Shown: positions 40,069 to 47,891, counted from the first letter of the stretch. The stretch: 63,836 bases of DNA from Clostridiales bacterium UBA1728 (GCA_002315975.1 DCIK01000006.1:1-63836); one strand, 5' to 3'. Notes: a model not told the origin generated them from the letters alone. Made by a program: numbers and translations.

Positions 40069-41295
40069 ATGAAGAAAATTTCAATCAGCACTGCGCTGCT
40101 TCTCTCCCTTTGTCTCTTGCTCAGCGCCTGCGGCAAGACCGCTGAAGCAGCCCCCGCAGCAAGCGAGACGCCCGTGGCGGAAGAGGTTCCCGCAGAGGAG
40201 GCACTTCCCTCCTTTGAATGCGGCGTAAAGGAGCTCAGCGAATACGGCAATCTGGTTCTCTCCATCAGCCCCGAAGAGTTTGACGAGACCGGCATCGTCC
40301 CCGGCGATGTGGTTTCCGTGACCGTGGCCGGGGTGGAAAACCTGATGCCCGTGGGCACCAGCTATTCCGACGTGGACAACGGGCAGAACATCCTCCGCCG
40401 CAGCAAGGAGGAGCTGAATGTGGCCATTAACCACGGCGACTACGCCAGCACCTACGGCATTGCCGTGAAGAGCAATGACGAAAACGGCAACTTCAGCTGG
40501 GCCGTCAACGGCGGCACCATGGAGGAGCTGAAGGTCACCATCACGCTCGCGGAGAAGGACGGCTACCGGGATGAATATCTGGTTCGCTCTCTGGAGCGCT
40601 CCATGGAGCGCAGCGACTATGAATCCGACGAGGCCTTTGCCAACTTCAGAGTGGTGCAGACCACCGGCATGGGCGAGAATATCCTCTACCGCTCCTCCAG
40701 CCCCGTTTATGTGAAGTATGCCCGCGACAGCTATGCCGATGATTGCTTTGAGCGTTACGGCATCCGTACCGTTATCAATATGGCCAGCTCCCGCGATGAG
40801 GTTGAGGAATTTTTCAGCTCGGACGAGCACGACTCTCCCTACTACAAAAGCCTGTTTGAAAGCGGCGCCGTAAAGACCTACGCTCTGGGCGTGGATTACC
40901 GCTCCGAGGAATTCCGCAGCGGTCTGGCCTCCATTTTCCGCTTCATGCTGGAGAGCGAAGCTCCCTACATGATCCACTGCAACGAGGGCATGAACCGTAC
41001 CGGCGTTGCCTGCATCGCGCTGGAAGCCCTCATGGGCGCCGGCTTCCGGGAGATTGAGGACGACTATATGCTCTCCTATATAAACTTCTTTAAGCTCGAT
41101 CCCGAAAGTGAAACCTACAAGGCCGCCGTGAAGGGCAACTTCCTGCCCTCTCTGGCCGTGGTCGTCGGCACCGACGATCCCGCCGCTCTTGAGAGCGCCG
41201 ATCTGCAAGCCGCAGCCGAGAGCTACCTGCTCTCCCTCGGCCTCACGGAGAACGAGTGCGCCCGGCTCAAAACCGTCCTCAGCGGCGAAGCCTGA
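40069..41295 (+). CDS. Tyrosine-phosphatase-like lipoprotein
   Basis: The 408-aa protein has a signal peptide with lipobox LSAC (Cys21), an Ala-Pro-Glu linker, an N-terminal beta domain (about 45-175) with a GIVPGDVVSVTV segment, and a phosphatase domain whose P-loop is HCNEGMNRTG (Cys304, Arg310; the CX5R motif of protein tyrosine and dual-specificity phosphatases). Being lipid-anchored outside the cell, it could act on phosphoproteins, phosphoinositides or inositol phosphates (phytate) rather than a cytoplasmic target. The substrate is unproven. The ribosome-binding site is GGAAAGGA. Confidence 0.82.
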   Translation: MKKISISTALLLSLCLLLSACGKTAEAAPAASETPVAEEVPAEEALPSFECGVKELSEYGNLVLSISPEEFDETGIVPGDVVSVTVAGVENLMPVGTSYSDVDNGQNILRRSKEELNVAINHGDYASTYGIAVKSNDENGNFSWAVNGGTMEELKVTITLAEKDGYRDEYLVRSLERSMERSDYESDEAFANFRVVQTTGMGENILYRSSSPVYVKYARDSYADDCFERYGIRTVINMASSRDEVEEFFSSDEHDSPYYKSLFESGAVKTYALGVDYRSEEFRSGLASIFRFMLESEAPYMIHCNEGMNRTGVACIALEALMGAGFREIEDDYMLSYINFFKLDPESETYKAAVKGNFLPSLAVVVGTDDPAALESADLQAAAESYLLSLGLTENECARLKTVLSGEA

Positions 41296-41324
41296 GAGCT
41301 CCGAGCCGGATTCGCGAAATTTAC

Positions 41325-41361
41325 ACAGCCTCTTCCGAAGAAGGAAGGGGCTGTTGTTTTT
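41325..41361 (+). terminator. Terminator of the phosphatase-lipoprotein gene
   Basis: ACAGCCTCTTCC (41325-41336) pairs with GGAAGGGGCTGT (41343-41354), then TGTTTTTT. Confidence 0.8.
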
Positions 41362-41488
41362 TCGGAAAACCGCAAAGGAAAATTTCAACGGAACGCTTCA
41401 AATAGATATGACACCCCCCTGCCTCTATACTGGGAAAGGCAGGGGGGTGACTGTCATCGGGCGGAAAATGAAAGGAGGGAACAGGCAG

Positions 41489-41752
41489 GTGGAACCGGAG
41501 GCTTTCGCCGGTATCTATGCGGAAATTGCCGCACAGATCGACTGCGAAACGGCTGTCAGGCTTTTTGAGCTGCTTCGCGGCCAGATGGTGATCTTCCCCC
41601 AGAAGCTGTATAACAGCGACTATGTACGCAGCTACATTCGTCTGCATCGCGCAGATACCTCCGTGCGGGAGCTGGCACGGAAATTCGGCTATTCAGACCG
41701 GCGCATTCGCCAGCTCATAGCCGAGGAACGGGAAAATACTGCGGAAGAATAA
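41489..41752 (+). CDS. Mor-type small transcription activator
   Basis: This 87-aa protein has the organisation of Mor/C transcription activators: a helical dimerisation part (CETAVRLFELLRGQMVIFPQ), then YVRSYIRLHRADTSVRELARKFGYSDRRIRQLI as helix-turn-helix. I start at GTG 41489 because GGAGGG is nine bases upstream; ATG 41468 is an alternative with a weak site. Such genes are often remnants of, or controllers for, phage-like functions. Nothing phage-like is adjacent here. Confidence 0.72.
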   Translation: MEPEAFAGIYAEIAAQIDCETAVRLFELLRGQMVIFPQKLYNSDYVRSYIRLHRADTSVRELARKFGYSDRRIRQLIAEERENTAEE

Positions 41753-41778
41753 GAAGCTTCGGTCCCTTCCTACTGATA

Positions 41779-41969
41779 GAATCAATTTTAAAACTTTGTT
41801 TTAAAATTGAGATAGGTAACTCGCATTTATCGCGGCGGCTTTGCCGCCTTGGTCGATGCAAGGGCGCGTCAATAGTACGCGCCTCAGGGTATTTTCATGC
41901 GGGCAAAGCTCGCATGAAAATGATTTCATTTATTTGCGTCTGCGGACGCAAACTCTGCGAGGCTAATGT
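41779..41969 (-). repeat. Covarying-hairpin element, partial copy D
   Basis: On the minus strand it keeps the hairpins TTTGCGTC/GACGCAAA, TTTTCATGCGAGC/CCCGCATGAAAA, GGCGCGT/ACGCGCC, TTGCAT/ATGCGA and GGCGGC/GCCGCC, with a terminal TCAATTTTAAAAC/GTTTTAAAATTGA stem in place of the usual one. The 5' end with TAGTCAATTG is missing. It lies antisense between two plus-strand genes. Confidence 0.82.
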
Positions 41970-42034
41970 GAAGGCCTGAAACGCCCCTATTACTATCGAT
42001 TCATTCAAAATACTATGTTAGGAGAAATACCCGG

Positions 42035-42541
42035 ATGAAAAAGTTTTTCGGATTTATTTTCAAATCGCTGCTGGTGCTCATTCTGCTCATCTGCGCCTAT
42101 TCCTACGGCAAGAGCGAAGGTGTTCAGACCGCACGCAAGGCCAACCGCGCCGAATCCACGCGCACCGTATCCACCCCCAAGCCCACGGAGGCGCCCCGCT
42201 CTGTGAAAAGCGAGCCGGTGCAGGAGGAGACGGAGGGGGAGGTTGAAGAGCCGGAGGAAGAACCGGAGGAAGAACCGGCAACCGGTCTGCGGACGGAGTT
42301 CAAAGCAGCCATGGACAGCTACGAGGAGTTTTATGACGAATACATTGATTTCATGAAACGCTATCAGGCCAACCCCACCGATGCCCGTCTGCTGCTGCAA
42401 TACGCGGAAATGATCGTAAAGCTGGAGGAAATGGACAGAAAGTTCGCTGCCTGGGAGGATGAGGAGCTGACCAATGAAGAGCTGAAATACTATATGGATG
42501 TCAATCTGCGCATCCAGCAGAAGCTGATTGACCTCTATTAA
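42035..42541 (+). CDS. DUF6591-like membrane-anchored protein
   Basis: The 168-aa protein has one N-terminal membrane helix (residues about 5-23), an Ala/Pro/Glu-rich linker (about 40-85) and a C-terminal helical domain LRTEFKAAMDSYEEFYDEY...FMKRYQANPTD that matches what I recall of DUF6591. Function is unknown; it is probably extracellular. The ribosome-binding site is TAGGAG. Confidence 0.75.
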   Translation: MKKFFGFIFKSLLVLILLICAYSYGKSEGVQTARKANRAESTRTVSTPKPTEAPRSVKSEPVQEETEGEVEEPEEEPEEEPATGLRTEFKAAMDSYEEFYDEYIDFMKRYQANPTDARLLLQYAEMIVKLEEMDRKFAAWEDEELTNEELKYYMDVNLRIQQKLIDLY

Positions 42542-42696
42542 ATAAGCAAAAGAGGGCGGAGTCGGAACATACAGGAAAATCATCCCCGGTGAAGTCCCCG
42601 TTTCTTCGTTATTACTTTTGGTGAGTGAAAAATGTGCGTTCAGTGTAACCGCCTATTTCCAGATATAAAATGTAATAACAAAATACAAAAGCGGTA

Positions 42697-42726
42697 TTGG
42701 ACATACCTTTTGCTTTCCTGTATACT
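42697..42726 (+). promoter_or_regulatory. Promoter of the candidate small RNA
   Basis: TTGGAC (42697-42702), an 18-base spacer and TATACT (42721-42726), with no open frame and ribosome-binding site downstream. The 155 bases before it show nothing recognisable. Confidence 0.55.
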
Positions 42727-42732
42727 GAACTC

Positions 42733-42870
42733 ACTTCCAGGCGGGATGTAAAAATCATCCTGTCCCCTGAACTGATTTTCTTCCATTATCCCTTTCTCTT
42801 TCTTCTCTCCTCAAAATTATTCGTAACCCCACAAAAACCGGGAAAGCTGTTTTGCTTTCCCGGTTTTTGT
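42733..42870 (+). ncRNA. Candidate small RNA with C/U-rich anti-Shine-Dalgarno stretch
   Basis: It lies between the promoter at 42697 and a strong intrinsic terminator (AAAAACCGGGAAAGC 42833-42847 with GCTTTCCCGGTTTTT 42854-42868). The body is unstructured and very pyrimidine-rich (about 42778-42815), with TTCTTCTCTCCTC complementary to GGAG-type ribosome-binding sites. This composition is typical of trans-acting regulatory RNAs in Firmicutes. The terminator might instead belong to the DUF6591 gene. Confidence 0.5.
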
Positions 42871-42904
42871 AAGCTTTCGTAAAACCGAACGAAGTGCCCC
42901 TTCT

Positions 42905-43087
42905 CGCCTCGCAGAGTTTGCGTCCGCAGACGCAAAAAAGTCAATCATTTTCAGCGAGCTTTGCCCGCTGAAAATCACCCTGAGGCGCGTACTATTGACG
43001 CGCCCTCGCGTCGAACAAGGAGGCAGCTCCTCCGCGATGGAACGCGAGCATCCCCCTCATCGGAAAACGGAGTTTTCCGATGAGGGG
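42905..43087 (+). repeat. Covarying-hairpin element, partial copy E
   Basis: Hairpins are TTTGCGTC/GACGCAAA, TTTTCAGCGAGC/GCCCGCTGAAAA, GGCGCGT/ACGCGCC, CTCGCGT/ACGCGAG and AGGAGGC/CTCCT, with a terminal stem CCCCTCATCGGAAAAC/GTTTTCCGATGAGGGG (43053-43087). Every variable stem keeps pairing though its sequence differs from copies A-C. The 5' terminus is missing. Confidence 0.83.
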
Positions 43088-43119
43088 AAAACCGGGAAAG
43101 CCAACGCTTTCCCGGTTTT
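43088..43119 (-). terminator. Terminator hairpin after the 37-aa peptide gene
   Basis: AAAACCGGGAAAGC pairs with GCTTTCCCGGTTTT. On the minus strand it follows the peptide stop codon. It repeats the stem of the terminator at 42833-42868, so element E sits between two copies of this hairpin. Confidence 0.7.
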
Positions 43120-43123
43120 TGCA

Positions 43124-43237
43124 TCAGCAGTTGACCGCCAGCAGGACGATCTTCTTGCCGCCCTTGCAGAGCTTGTCCTGCAGCGCGTTCAGCTCGTTGA
43201 GCTCGGCAGCGCTGAGCGTGGCATAGTTATAGTTCAT
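43124..43237 (-). CDS. 37-aa hypothetical peptide
   Basis: The short frame begins MNYNYATLSAAELNEL and ends KKIVLLAVNC, after a GAAAGGGGAAG ribosome-binding site. It has an amphipathic middle, no membrane span and a C-terminal Cys. I do not recognise it. It is divergent from the metal transporter gene and may share its control region. Confidence 0.5.
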   Translation of the reverse strand: MNYNYATLSAAELNELNALQDKLCKGGKKIVLLAVNC

Positions 43238-43312
43238 GTGCTCTTCCCCTTTCGTTGAATTACCGTCAGTATGCCCGAAAAAAAGAAAAATAACCCGCCC
43301 TTCTTTTTTCTC

Positions 43313-43341
43313 TTGACAAGTTAGCATATGCTAACTATAAT
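43313..43341 (+). promoter_or_regulatory. Consensus promoter with embedded palindromic operator
   Basis: TTGACA (43313-43318) and TATAAT (43336-43341) are both perfect and 17 bases apart. The spacer is almost wholly the perfect 16-bp palindrome GTTAGCATATGCTAAC (43320-43335). A repressor here would block polymerase outright. Its position ahead of a ZIP metal transporter suggests a DtxR/MntR-like metalloregulator, by inference. Confidence 0.85.
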
Positions 43342-43374
43342 GGGCGTAGAAAAAAGCGGAAGGAGCGCAAAAAA

Positions 43375-44241
43375 ATGGGGATTCTGGGCTGGATTGTGGT
43401 CATCACCGCCATTGCGGGCGTGGGCGGCACGGGTCTGGGCGGCTATATCGGCGCGGTACTGCGGCGGGACTCCTCCAAGGTCATCAGTCTGCTGCTGGCC
43501 TTTGCCGGGGGCGTGATGATGGCCGTGGTGTGCTTTGATCTGATTCCCGAGGCTTTTCAGCCGGAGGGGGCTTCCGAACCCTTCTCGGTGTGGTTTGTCA
43601 TCGGCGGCGTGGTGCTGGGCTTTGTGCTGGTTTATGTGCTCAACCGCTGGATCGACAAAGTCACCAACCCGGAGCTGCAGCACATTGACAGCTCTCACCC
43701 CCAGACCGCCGACGATCTGGACGAGCTGATTCACGCCGACCATTTTAATATGCATAAGCGCACTAACCGCGAGAAGCGCCAGAATCAGGGTCTTTTTGTG
43801 GCCGGACTGGTGATGGCCACGGCCATTGCCCTGCACAATATGCCTGAGGGCATGGTCATCGGTGCCACCTACGCAGGCGACCCCGGCAGCATCACCGGCG
43901 GCTCCGGCTTTGTGATTGCCGTGATCATCGCCCTGCACAATATTCCCGAGGGCATGGCCGTGTCTGTGCCCCTGATCTCCGGCGGCATGAGCAAATGGAA
44001 GGCCATCGGCATCACCGCCCTGAGCGGTGCGCCCACCATCATCGGCGCTCTCATCGGCTATTCTCTGGGTCTGATCTCCCCGGTGTGGCTGTCGCTGGCG
44101 CTGAGCTTTGCCGGCGGCGCCATGCTCTATGTGGTCTTCGGCGAGCTCTTCCCCGAGAGCTTTCTGATCTGGAAGAGCAAGGCGCCCGGTGCCATGGCTC
44201 TCATCGGCACCATGACAGGTCTGCTGATCGTATACGCGTAA
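43375..44241 (+). CDS. ZIP-family divalent metal transporter
   Basis: This 288-aa protein has about eight membrane helices and the ZIP signatures: ALHNMPEGMVIGATYAG and IIALHNIPEGMAVSVPL (His-Asn-x-Pro-Glu-Gly metal sites in helices 4 and 5). A His/Asp-rich cytoplasmic loop (HPQTADDLDELIHADHFNMH) lies before them. ZIP proteins bring Zn2+, Mn2+ or Fe2+ into the cytoplasm. The consensus promoter with a palindromic operator suggests tight metal-dependent control. The ribosome-binding site is GGAAGGAG. Confidence 0.93.
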   Translation: MGILGWIVVITAIAGVGGTGLGGYIGAVLRRDSSKVISLLLAFAGGVMMAVVCFDLIPEAFQPEGASEPFSVWFVIGGVVLGFVLVYVLNRWIDKVTNPELQHIDSSHPQTADDLDELIHADHFNMHKRTNREKRQNQGLFVAGLVMATAIALHNMPEGMVIGATYAGDPGSITGGSGFVIAVIIALHNIPEGMAVSVPLISGGMSKWKAIGITALSGAPTIIGALIGYSLGLISPVWLSLALSFAGGAMLYVVFGELFPESFLIWKSKAPGAMALIGTMTGLLIVYA

Positions 44242-44264
44242 GGCAGACAACTGCCGCTCTGACA

Positions 44265-44293
44265 TTGACACGCCTGTATAATCATGATAAAAT
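44265..44293 (+). promoter_or_regulatory. Promoter of the Pr6Pr-like membrane protein gene
   Basis: TTGACA (44265-44270), a 17-base spacer and TAAAAT (44288-44293). Confidence 0.65.
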
Positions 44294-44325
44294 GAACGAA
44301 AATCCCACGATTGCAGGAGGCAGCC

Positions 44326-45000
44326 ATGACGAAAAACCGTACTTTGCACAGGGCCTTCAGACTCAATGTCCTCAATGCGGCGCTGGTATTCTTTGCCGTG
44401 AGCTGGATGTTTTCCGGCATCCATTTCGGCAGCACCGCCCCGCTGACCTCCGGCGGCGTGGAAATTTTCCGCTACTACACCATTGATTCCAATATTCTTT
44501 TAGGCGTTTCCGCCGTGCTCATGGCCCGGGCCCAGCGCTCTGTGCTCAACGGGAAAATGACTGAGATTCCTCCCGCCCTCTATGTGCTGAAGCTCGCGGG
44601 CGTGGTGGGCGTGACGCTGACCATGCTGGTGACCGTATTCTTTCTGGCTCCCACGGCCTCCGGCGGCTGGTGGTCCATGTTCAGCAACGGCAATCTTTTT
44701 ATGCACCTGATCAACCCGCTTCTGAGCCTTTATGTTTTCCTGAAGTATGAGCGCAGCCGCTGCATCGGCTGGTGGGGAACGCTGGCAGGAATCGCTTCGG
44801 TGGCGGCCTACTCCGTATTTTACGGGCTCAACTGCATCCTCCACGCCGTAGACGGGCAGGTGCCGGCGCGCTACGACTGGTACGGCTTTGCCGCAGGCGG
44901 TCTCAAAAGCGGCCTGATCATGATGCCGCTGCTCCTGCTGGGCGCCTATGGCGTTTGTCTGGGGCTGTGGGCTCTGAACCGCCGCAGGACATCCATATAA
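44326..45000 (+). CDS. Pr6Pr/AIG1-like six-helix membrane protein
   Basis: The 224-aa protein has six or seven membrane helices. IFRYYTIDSNILLGVSAVLM and LVTVFFLAP recall the FAR-17a/AIG1-related Pr6Pr family found in Actinobacteria and Firmicutes, whose function is not established. I start at ATG 44326, which has GCAGGAGG just upstream. It lies 84 bases after the ZIP gene but has its own promoter. Confidence 0.65.
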   Translation: MTKNRTLHRAFRLNVLNAALVFFAVSWMFSGIHFGSTAPLTSGGVEIFRYYTIDSNILLGVSAVLMARAQRSVLNGKMTEIPPALYVLKLAGVVGVTLTMLVTVFFLAPTASGGWWSMFSNGNLFMHLINPLLSLYVFLKYERSRCIGWWGTLAGIASVAAYSVFYGLNCILHAVDGQVPARYDWYGFAAGGLKSGLIMMPLLLLGAYGVCLGLWALNRRRTSI

Positions 45001-45002
45001 TG

Positions 45003-45029
45003 AAAGCGCAGACCGTCGGTCTGCGCTTT
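45003..45029 (+). terminator. Terminator of the Pr6Pr-like gene
   Basis: AAAGCGCAGACC and GGTCTGCGCTTT form a 12-bp perfect stem with a 3-base loop, followed by GCTTTTA. Confidence 0.8.
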
Positions 45030-45078
45030 GCTTTTATCTGCCCCGGCAGAGGAAAAGGCCAATGGAAATCCCCTCCAA

Positions 45079-45150
45079 AATGACACATTTGGGGACGGTT
45101 CTCGGATGTGTCAGATGACACTTTTGAGAACCGTCCCCATTTGTGTCATT
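45079..45150. repeat. TGACACA...GGGGACGGTTCTC palindromic repeat
   Basis: A 26-bp arm (45079-45104) is nearly inverse to 45125-45150, with an inner GTGTCA/TGACAC pair. This kind of palindrome is common in Clostridia genomes. It may end the rsmI transcript. Confidence 0.85.
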
Positions 45151-45974
45151 TACAGCAGGGCGGCGTGGTAGAGGTCGTTTTTGCTCTGGCCGCTGTCGGC
45201 GGCGGCCAGGCGGCAGGCTTCCTTGAGGCTCTTGCCCTCGCTGCGGTAGCGCTCCACCAGCGTCAGCGCCTGCTCCAGCGTCATCCGTGCGCCCTCCTGC
45301 TTCGGAGCGCCCCGGATCACCAGCACGAACTCGCCCCGGGGCTTCTCCGCGCTGTACTTTTCCACCGCCCGGGAGAGTGTGGTGCGCCAGACCTCCTCGT
45401 GGAGCTTGGTCAGCTCCCGGCAGAGGGCGATGTCCCGGTCTCCCAGCGTGTTCAGCAGATCCTTGAGGGTATCCGTCAGCTTGTGGGGGGCCTCATAGAG
45501 CACCATGGTGCGCTTTTCGTCCCGCAGCTCCTCCAAGTGCTCCCGGCGGGTCTTGCCGGACACCGCCAAGAAGCCCTCCATGGTGAAGCGCTGGGTAGGC
45601 AGACCGGACATGGCCAGCGCCGTGACCACCGCGCTGGGGCCGGGCACGGAGGCGATGGGGATACCCGCCTCGGCGCACTGGCGCACCAGATCCTCGCCGG
45701 GGTCGGAGATGGCGGGCATACCCGCGTCCGTCACCAGCGCGCAGCTCTCGCCGCCCAGCAGCCGGGGAATGATGGTGGCGGCGCTCTCCAGCTTGTTGTG
45801 CTCGTAGTAGCTCAGCAGGGGCTTTCGGATTTCGAAGTGGTTCAGCAGCTTCAGGGTCACCCGGGTGTCCTCGGCGGCGATGAAGTCCACCGTCTCCAGT
45901 ATCTCTCTGGCGCGGGGGGAAAAGTCCCCCAGATTGCCGATGGGCGTGCCCACCAGATAGAGTGTTCCGCTCAT
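45150..45974 (-). CDS. rsmI: 16S rRNA (cytidine-1402-2'-O)-methyltransferase
   Basis: This 274-aa tetrapyrrole-methylase-fold protein has TLYLVGTPIGNLGDFS at the start, AEDTRVTLKLLNHF, then LVTDAGMPAISDPGE and VPGPSAVVTALAMSGL, all RsmI hallmarks. It methylates the ribose of C1402 in 16S rRNA. ATG 45974 gives the family start; the longer frame upstream overlaps the preceding gene's end. It lies 46 bases after the TrmN6-like gene, the usual Firmicutes pairing. Confidence 0.95.
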   Translation of the reverse strand: MSGTLYLVGTPIGNLGDFSPRAREILETVDFIAAEDTRVTLKLLNHFEIRKPLLSYYEHNKLESAATIIPRLLGGESCALVTDAGMPAISDPGEDLVRQCAEAGIPIASVPGPSAVVTALAMSGLPTQRFTMEGFLAVSGKTRREHLEELRDEKRTMVLYEAPHKLTDTLKDLLNTLGDRDIALCRELTKLHEEVWRTTLSRAVEKYSAEKPRGEFVLVIRGAPKQEGARMTLEQALTLVERYRSEGKSLKEACRLAAADSGQSKNDLYHAALL

Positions 45975-46020
45975 ATGTATATCTCCAGTTGATGTAGAAT
46001 GTTGTCGTTGTGGGGCTGTT

Positions 46021-46710
46021 TCAGCCCCAGTGGCAGAGGGCTTTGTATTCCCCGCTCTCTTCTCCGCTCTCCTCGTGCAGCAGCAGAGGCGGCTCCCAGA
46101 TGAGACCGGCGCCGGCGTTTTTGCGGCTCTCGCAGAGGATGAGCGAGGGCGCATGGCGGGCGGAGTGCTGCACGCAGCGCAGGCGCTTGACGCGCAGTCC
46201 CGCGCCCTCCAGCGCCAGCGTCAGCTCAGCAAAGCGGGCAGCGCTGTAGCAGAGGGTGAAGCGCCCGCCGTTTTTCAGCAGCGAGGCCGCCAGAGCGCAG
46301 AGCTCCGGCAGGCTCATGCTCTCCTGCCGCATGGTCTTGCGCTCCCCCTCTCCCCGGGCGGGATCGGCAGGAAAGTAGGGCGGGTTGCTGATGACCAGAT
46401 CATAGCGTCCCCGCTCCGGCAGGGCTTCGCGCATATCTCCCGTATAGACGCTGCAGCGCTCGCTTAAACCGTTGCGCTCCATATTTTTCCCAGCTGTCTC
46501 CGCGGCTGCAGGGCGCAGCTCCACGGCGTTCATGCGGAGATCGCGCCGCTCCCAGAGCAGCAGCAGGGGCAGTATGCCGCAGCCGCTGCCTAAGTCGGCG
46601 CAGAGTCCCCCCTTGGGGACGCGGGCGAAATGGGCGAGGCAGAGAGCATCGGTCTGGATGCTCTCGCCCCCGTATAAAGGGCCCGAAGGCCAAAGCTCAT
46701 GCATTTCCAT
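46021..46710 (-). CDS. TrmN6-like tRNA/rRNA adenine-N6 methyltransferase
   Basis: This 229-aa Rossmann methyltransferase has a SAM loop ADLGSGCGILPLLL (residues about 38-51) and the N6-adenine motif NPPYF (about 109-113). With rsmI directly downstream it corresponds to the YabB-like tRNA1(Val) adenine-37 N6-methyltransferase family. The exact RNA target in this organism is unverified. Confidence 0.88.
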   Translation of the reverse strand: MEMHELWPSGPLYGGESIQTDALCLAHFARVPKGGLCADLGSGCGILPLLLLWERRDLRMNAVELRPAAAETAGKNMERNGLSERCSVYTGDMREALPERGRYDLVISNPPYFPADPARGEGERKTMRQESMSLPELCALAASLLKNGGRFTLCYSAARFAELTLALEGAGLRVKRLRCVQHSARHAPSLILCESRKNAGAGLIWEPPLLLHEESGEESGEYKALCHWG

Positions 46711-46748
46711 GCTGAGATTTTAGCACATTTCCCCCGCCGGTTCAAGTC

Positions 46749-47258
46749 TCACTCGACACTTCGTCCCTCGAATACCGCATATTCCCGCCCCTCAATGCGG
46801 CGCTGCTCCAGCATACTCTCCCGCTCGGCGCTGCATAGCTCCAGCGGCACCGCCACATAGCTGTGCCCCTGCCAGAGGGTAGTCAGACTGCCGTCGGCGC
46901 GGCTGTACCAGATCAGCTCCGGCTCTGCGGTAGGCTCTGTGTGGGGCTCCATGTTCAGCGTGGGCTCCGCTGCGCTCTCCGGCTCCGGCTCCGGCAGAGT
47001 CTCACCCGCCGGGGCAGCGTATTCGATGTCAGTGGGAAAATCCCGCAGTGCCGCCCGGGAAAAGCTCCGCTCCAGCACCAGCTCGCCGCCCTCGGGCATG
47101 GCCACCCCCAGCAGGGCCGACCTGCCCTCGCCGAAAACGCAGAGCCGGATCAGCTCTCCCGGATCGGGAAAGCGGGCGGAGAAGCGGGTATAGAGCCCCT
47201 GCTGCTCCACCCGTAGCGTCCCGGCGTCCTTATGATGAATATAAATCGGATAGTCCAA
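46749..47258 (-). CDS. Hypothetical protein with Glu/Pro-rich centre
   Basis: The 169-aa protein starts at TTG (47258), supported by GGGGGGTGA upstream. The longer open frame above it runs into element F and is not coding. An N-terminal beta-rich domain (DYPIYIHHKDAGTLRV...) is followed by a Pro/Glu/Thr-rich stretch (about 90-120) and a small C-terminal domain with YSRADGSLTTLWQGHS. I do not recognise a family. It is cytoplasmic by composition. Element F occupies its probable leader in sense orientation. Confidence 0.65.
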   Translation of the reverse strand: MDYPIYIHHKDAGTLRVEQQGLYTRFSARFPDPGELIRLCVFGEGRSALLGVAMPEGGELVLERSFSRAALRDFPTDIEYAAPAGETLPEPEPESAAEPTLNMEPHTEPTAEPELIWYSRADGSLTTLWQGHSYVAVPLELCSAERESMLEQRRIEGREYAVFEGRSVE

Positions 47259-47288
47259 AAAATCACCCCCCGCAAGTATACGCCGAGA

Positions 47289-47514
47289 TAGTCGATTGTA
47301 AAACTGCGTTTTACAATCGAGAAAAGACACTCGCATTGATCGCGGCGGCGAAGCCGCCTTGGTCGATGCGAGGGCGCACCAATAGAGTGCGCCTCAGGGT
47401 ATTTTCGGGTGGGCAAAGCTCGCCCGAAAATAATAGAATTATTTTGCGAGCTGCGGCTCGCAAACTCTGCGAGGCTAAGAAAATAATTCTGATGAGTGCT
47501 TTTACAATTGACTA
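47289..47514 (-). mobile_element. Covarying-hairpin element, complete copy F
   Basis: It is 226 bp with ends TAGTCAATTGTAAAAG and GTTTTACAATCGACTA on the minus strand. Flanks ATACGCCGAGA (47278-47288) and ATACGCAGGGA (47515-47525) match at 9 of 11 positions, a likely target duplication. Distinctive pairs are AGAATTA/TAATTCT and TTTTCGGGC/GCCCGAAAA-type. It lies in sense between mazF and the hypothetical gene at 46749. Confidence 0.9.
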
Positions 47515-47537
47515 ATACGCAGGGAATAAAGGAGAAA

Positions 47538-47891
47538 TTACCTGACCCCTAAGCCGAAGCTGACGGCGATGGCATCGTCCACGCGGCCCATGAGCGCATC
47601 GGGCAGCTTGCCCATGTGCTCCCGGAGGCGGGATTTGTCCAGAGTGCGAATCTGCTCCAGCAGGATTACGCTGTTGCAGCGCAGACCGCAGGTGGGCCCC
47701 TCCAGCTCGATGTGAGTGGGCAGCCGTGCCTTGCCCGTCTGGGAGGTGATGGCCGCCGCAATAACCGTGGGACTGTGGCGGTTGCCGGTGTCGTTCTGCA
47801 CGATGAGCACCGGGCGCAGTCCCCCCTGCTCGCTGCCCACCACCGGGCTCAGGTCCGCGTAATAGATGTCTCCCCGTTTGACTGTATTCAT
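47538..47891 (-). CDS. mazF: MazF/EndoA-type endoribonuclease toxin
   Basis: This 117-aa protein has the MazF/PemK beta-barrel pattern: VKRGDIYYADLSPVVGSEQGG, RPVLIVQNDTGN, SPTVIAAAITSQ, LPTHIEL and QIRTLDKSRL. It cuts single-stranded RNA at short motifs in the cytoplasm. It lies downstream of alr as in Bacillus (alr-ndoAI-ndoA), but the 295 bases between contain only a repeat, not an antitoxin gene. The ribosome-binding site is GGAGAG. Confidence 0.93.
   Translation of the reverse strand: MNTVKRGDIYYADLSPVVGSEQGGLRPVLIVQNDTGNRHSPTVIAAAITSQTGKARLPTHIELEGPTCGLRCNSVILLEQIRTLDKSRLREHMGKLPDALMGRVDDAIAVSFGLGVR

Noticed and set aside
42697..42882. 61-codon ORF across the small-RNA candidate
   Set aside because: Its start overlaps the -35 box and it runs through the terminator stem, with no ribosome-binding site.
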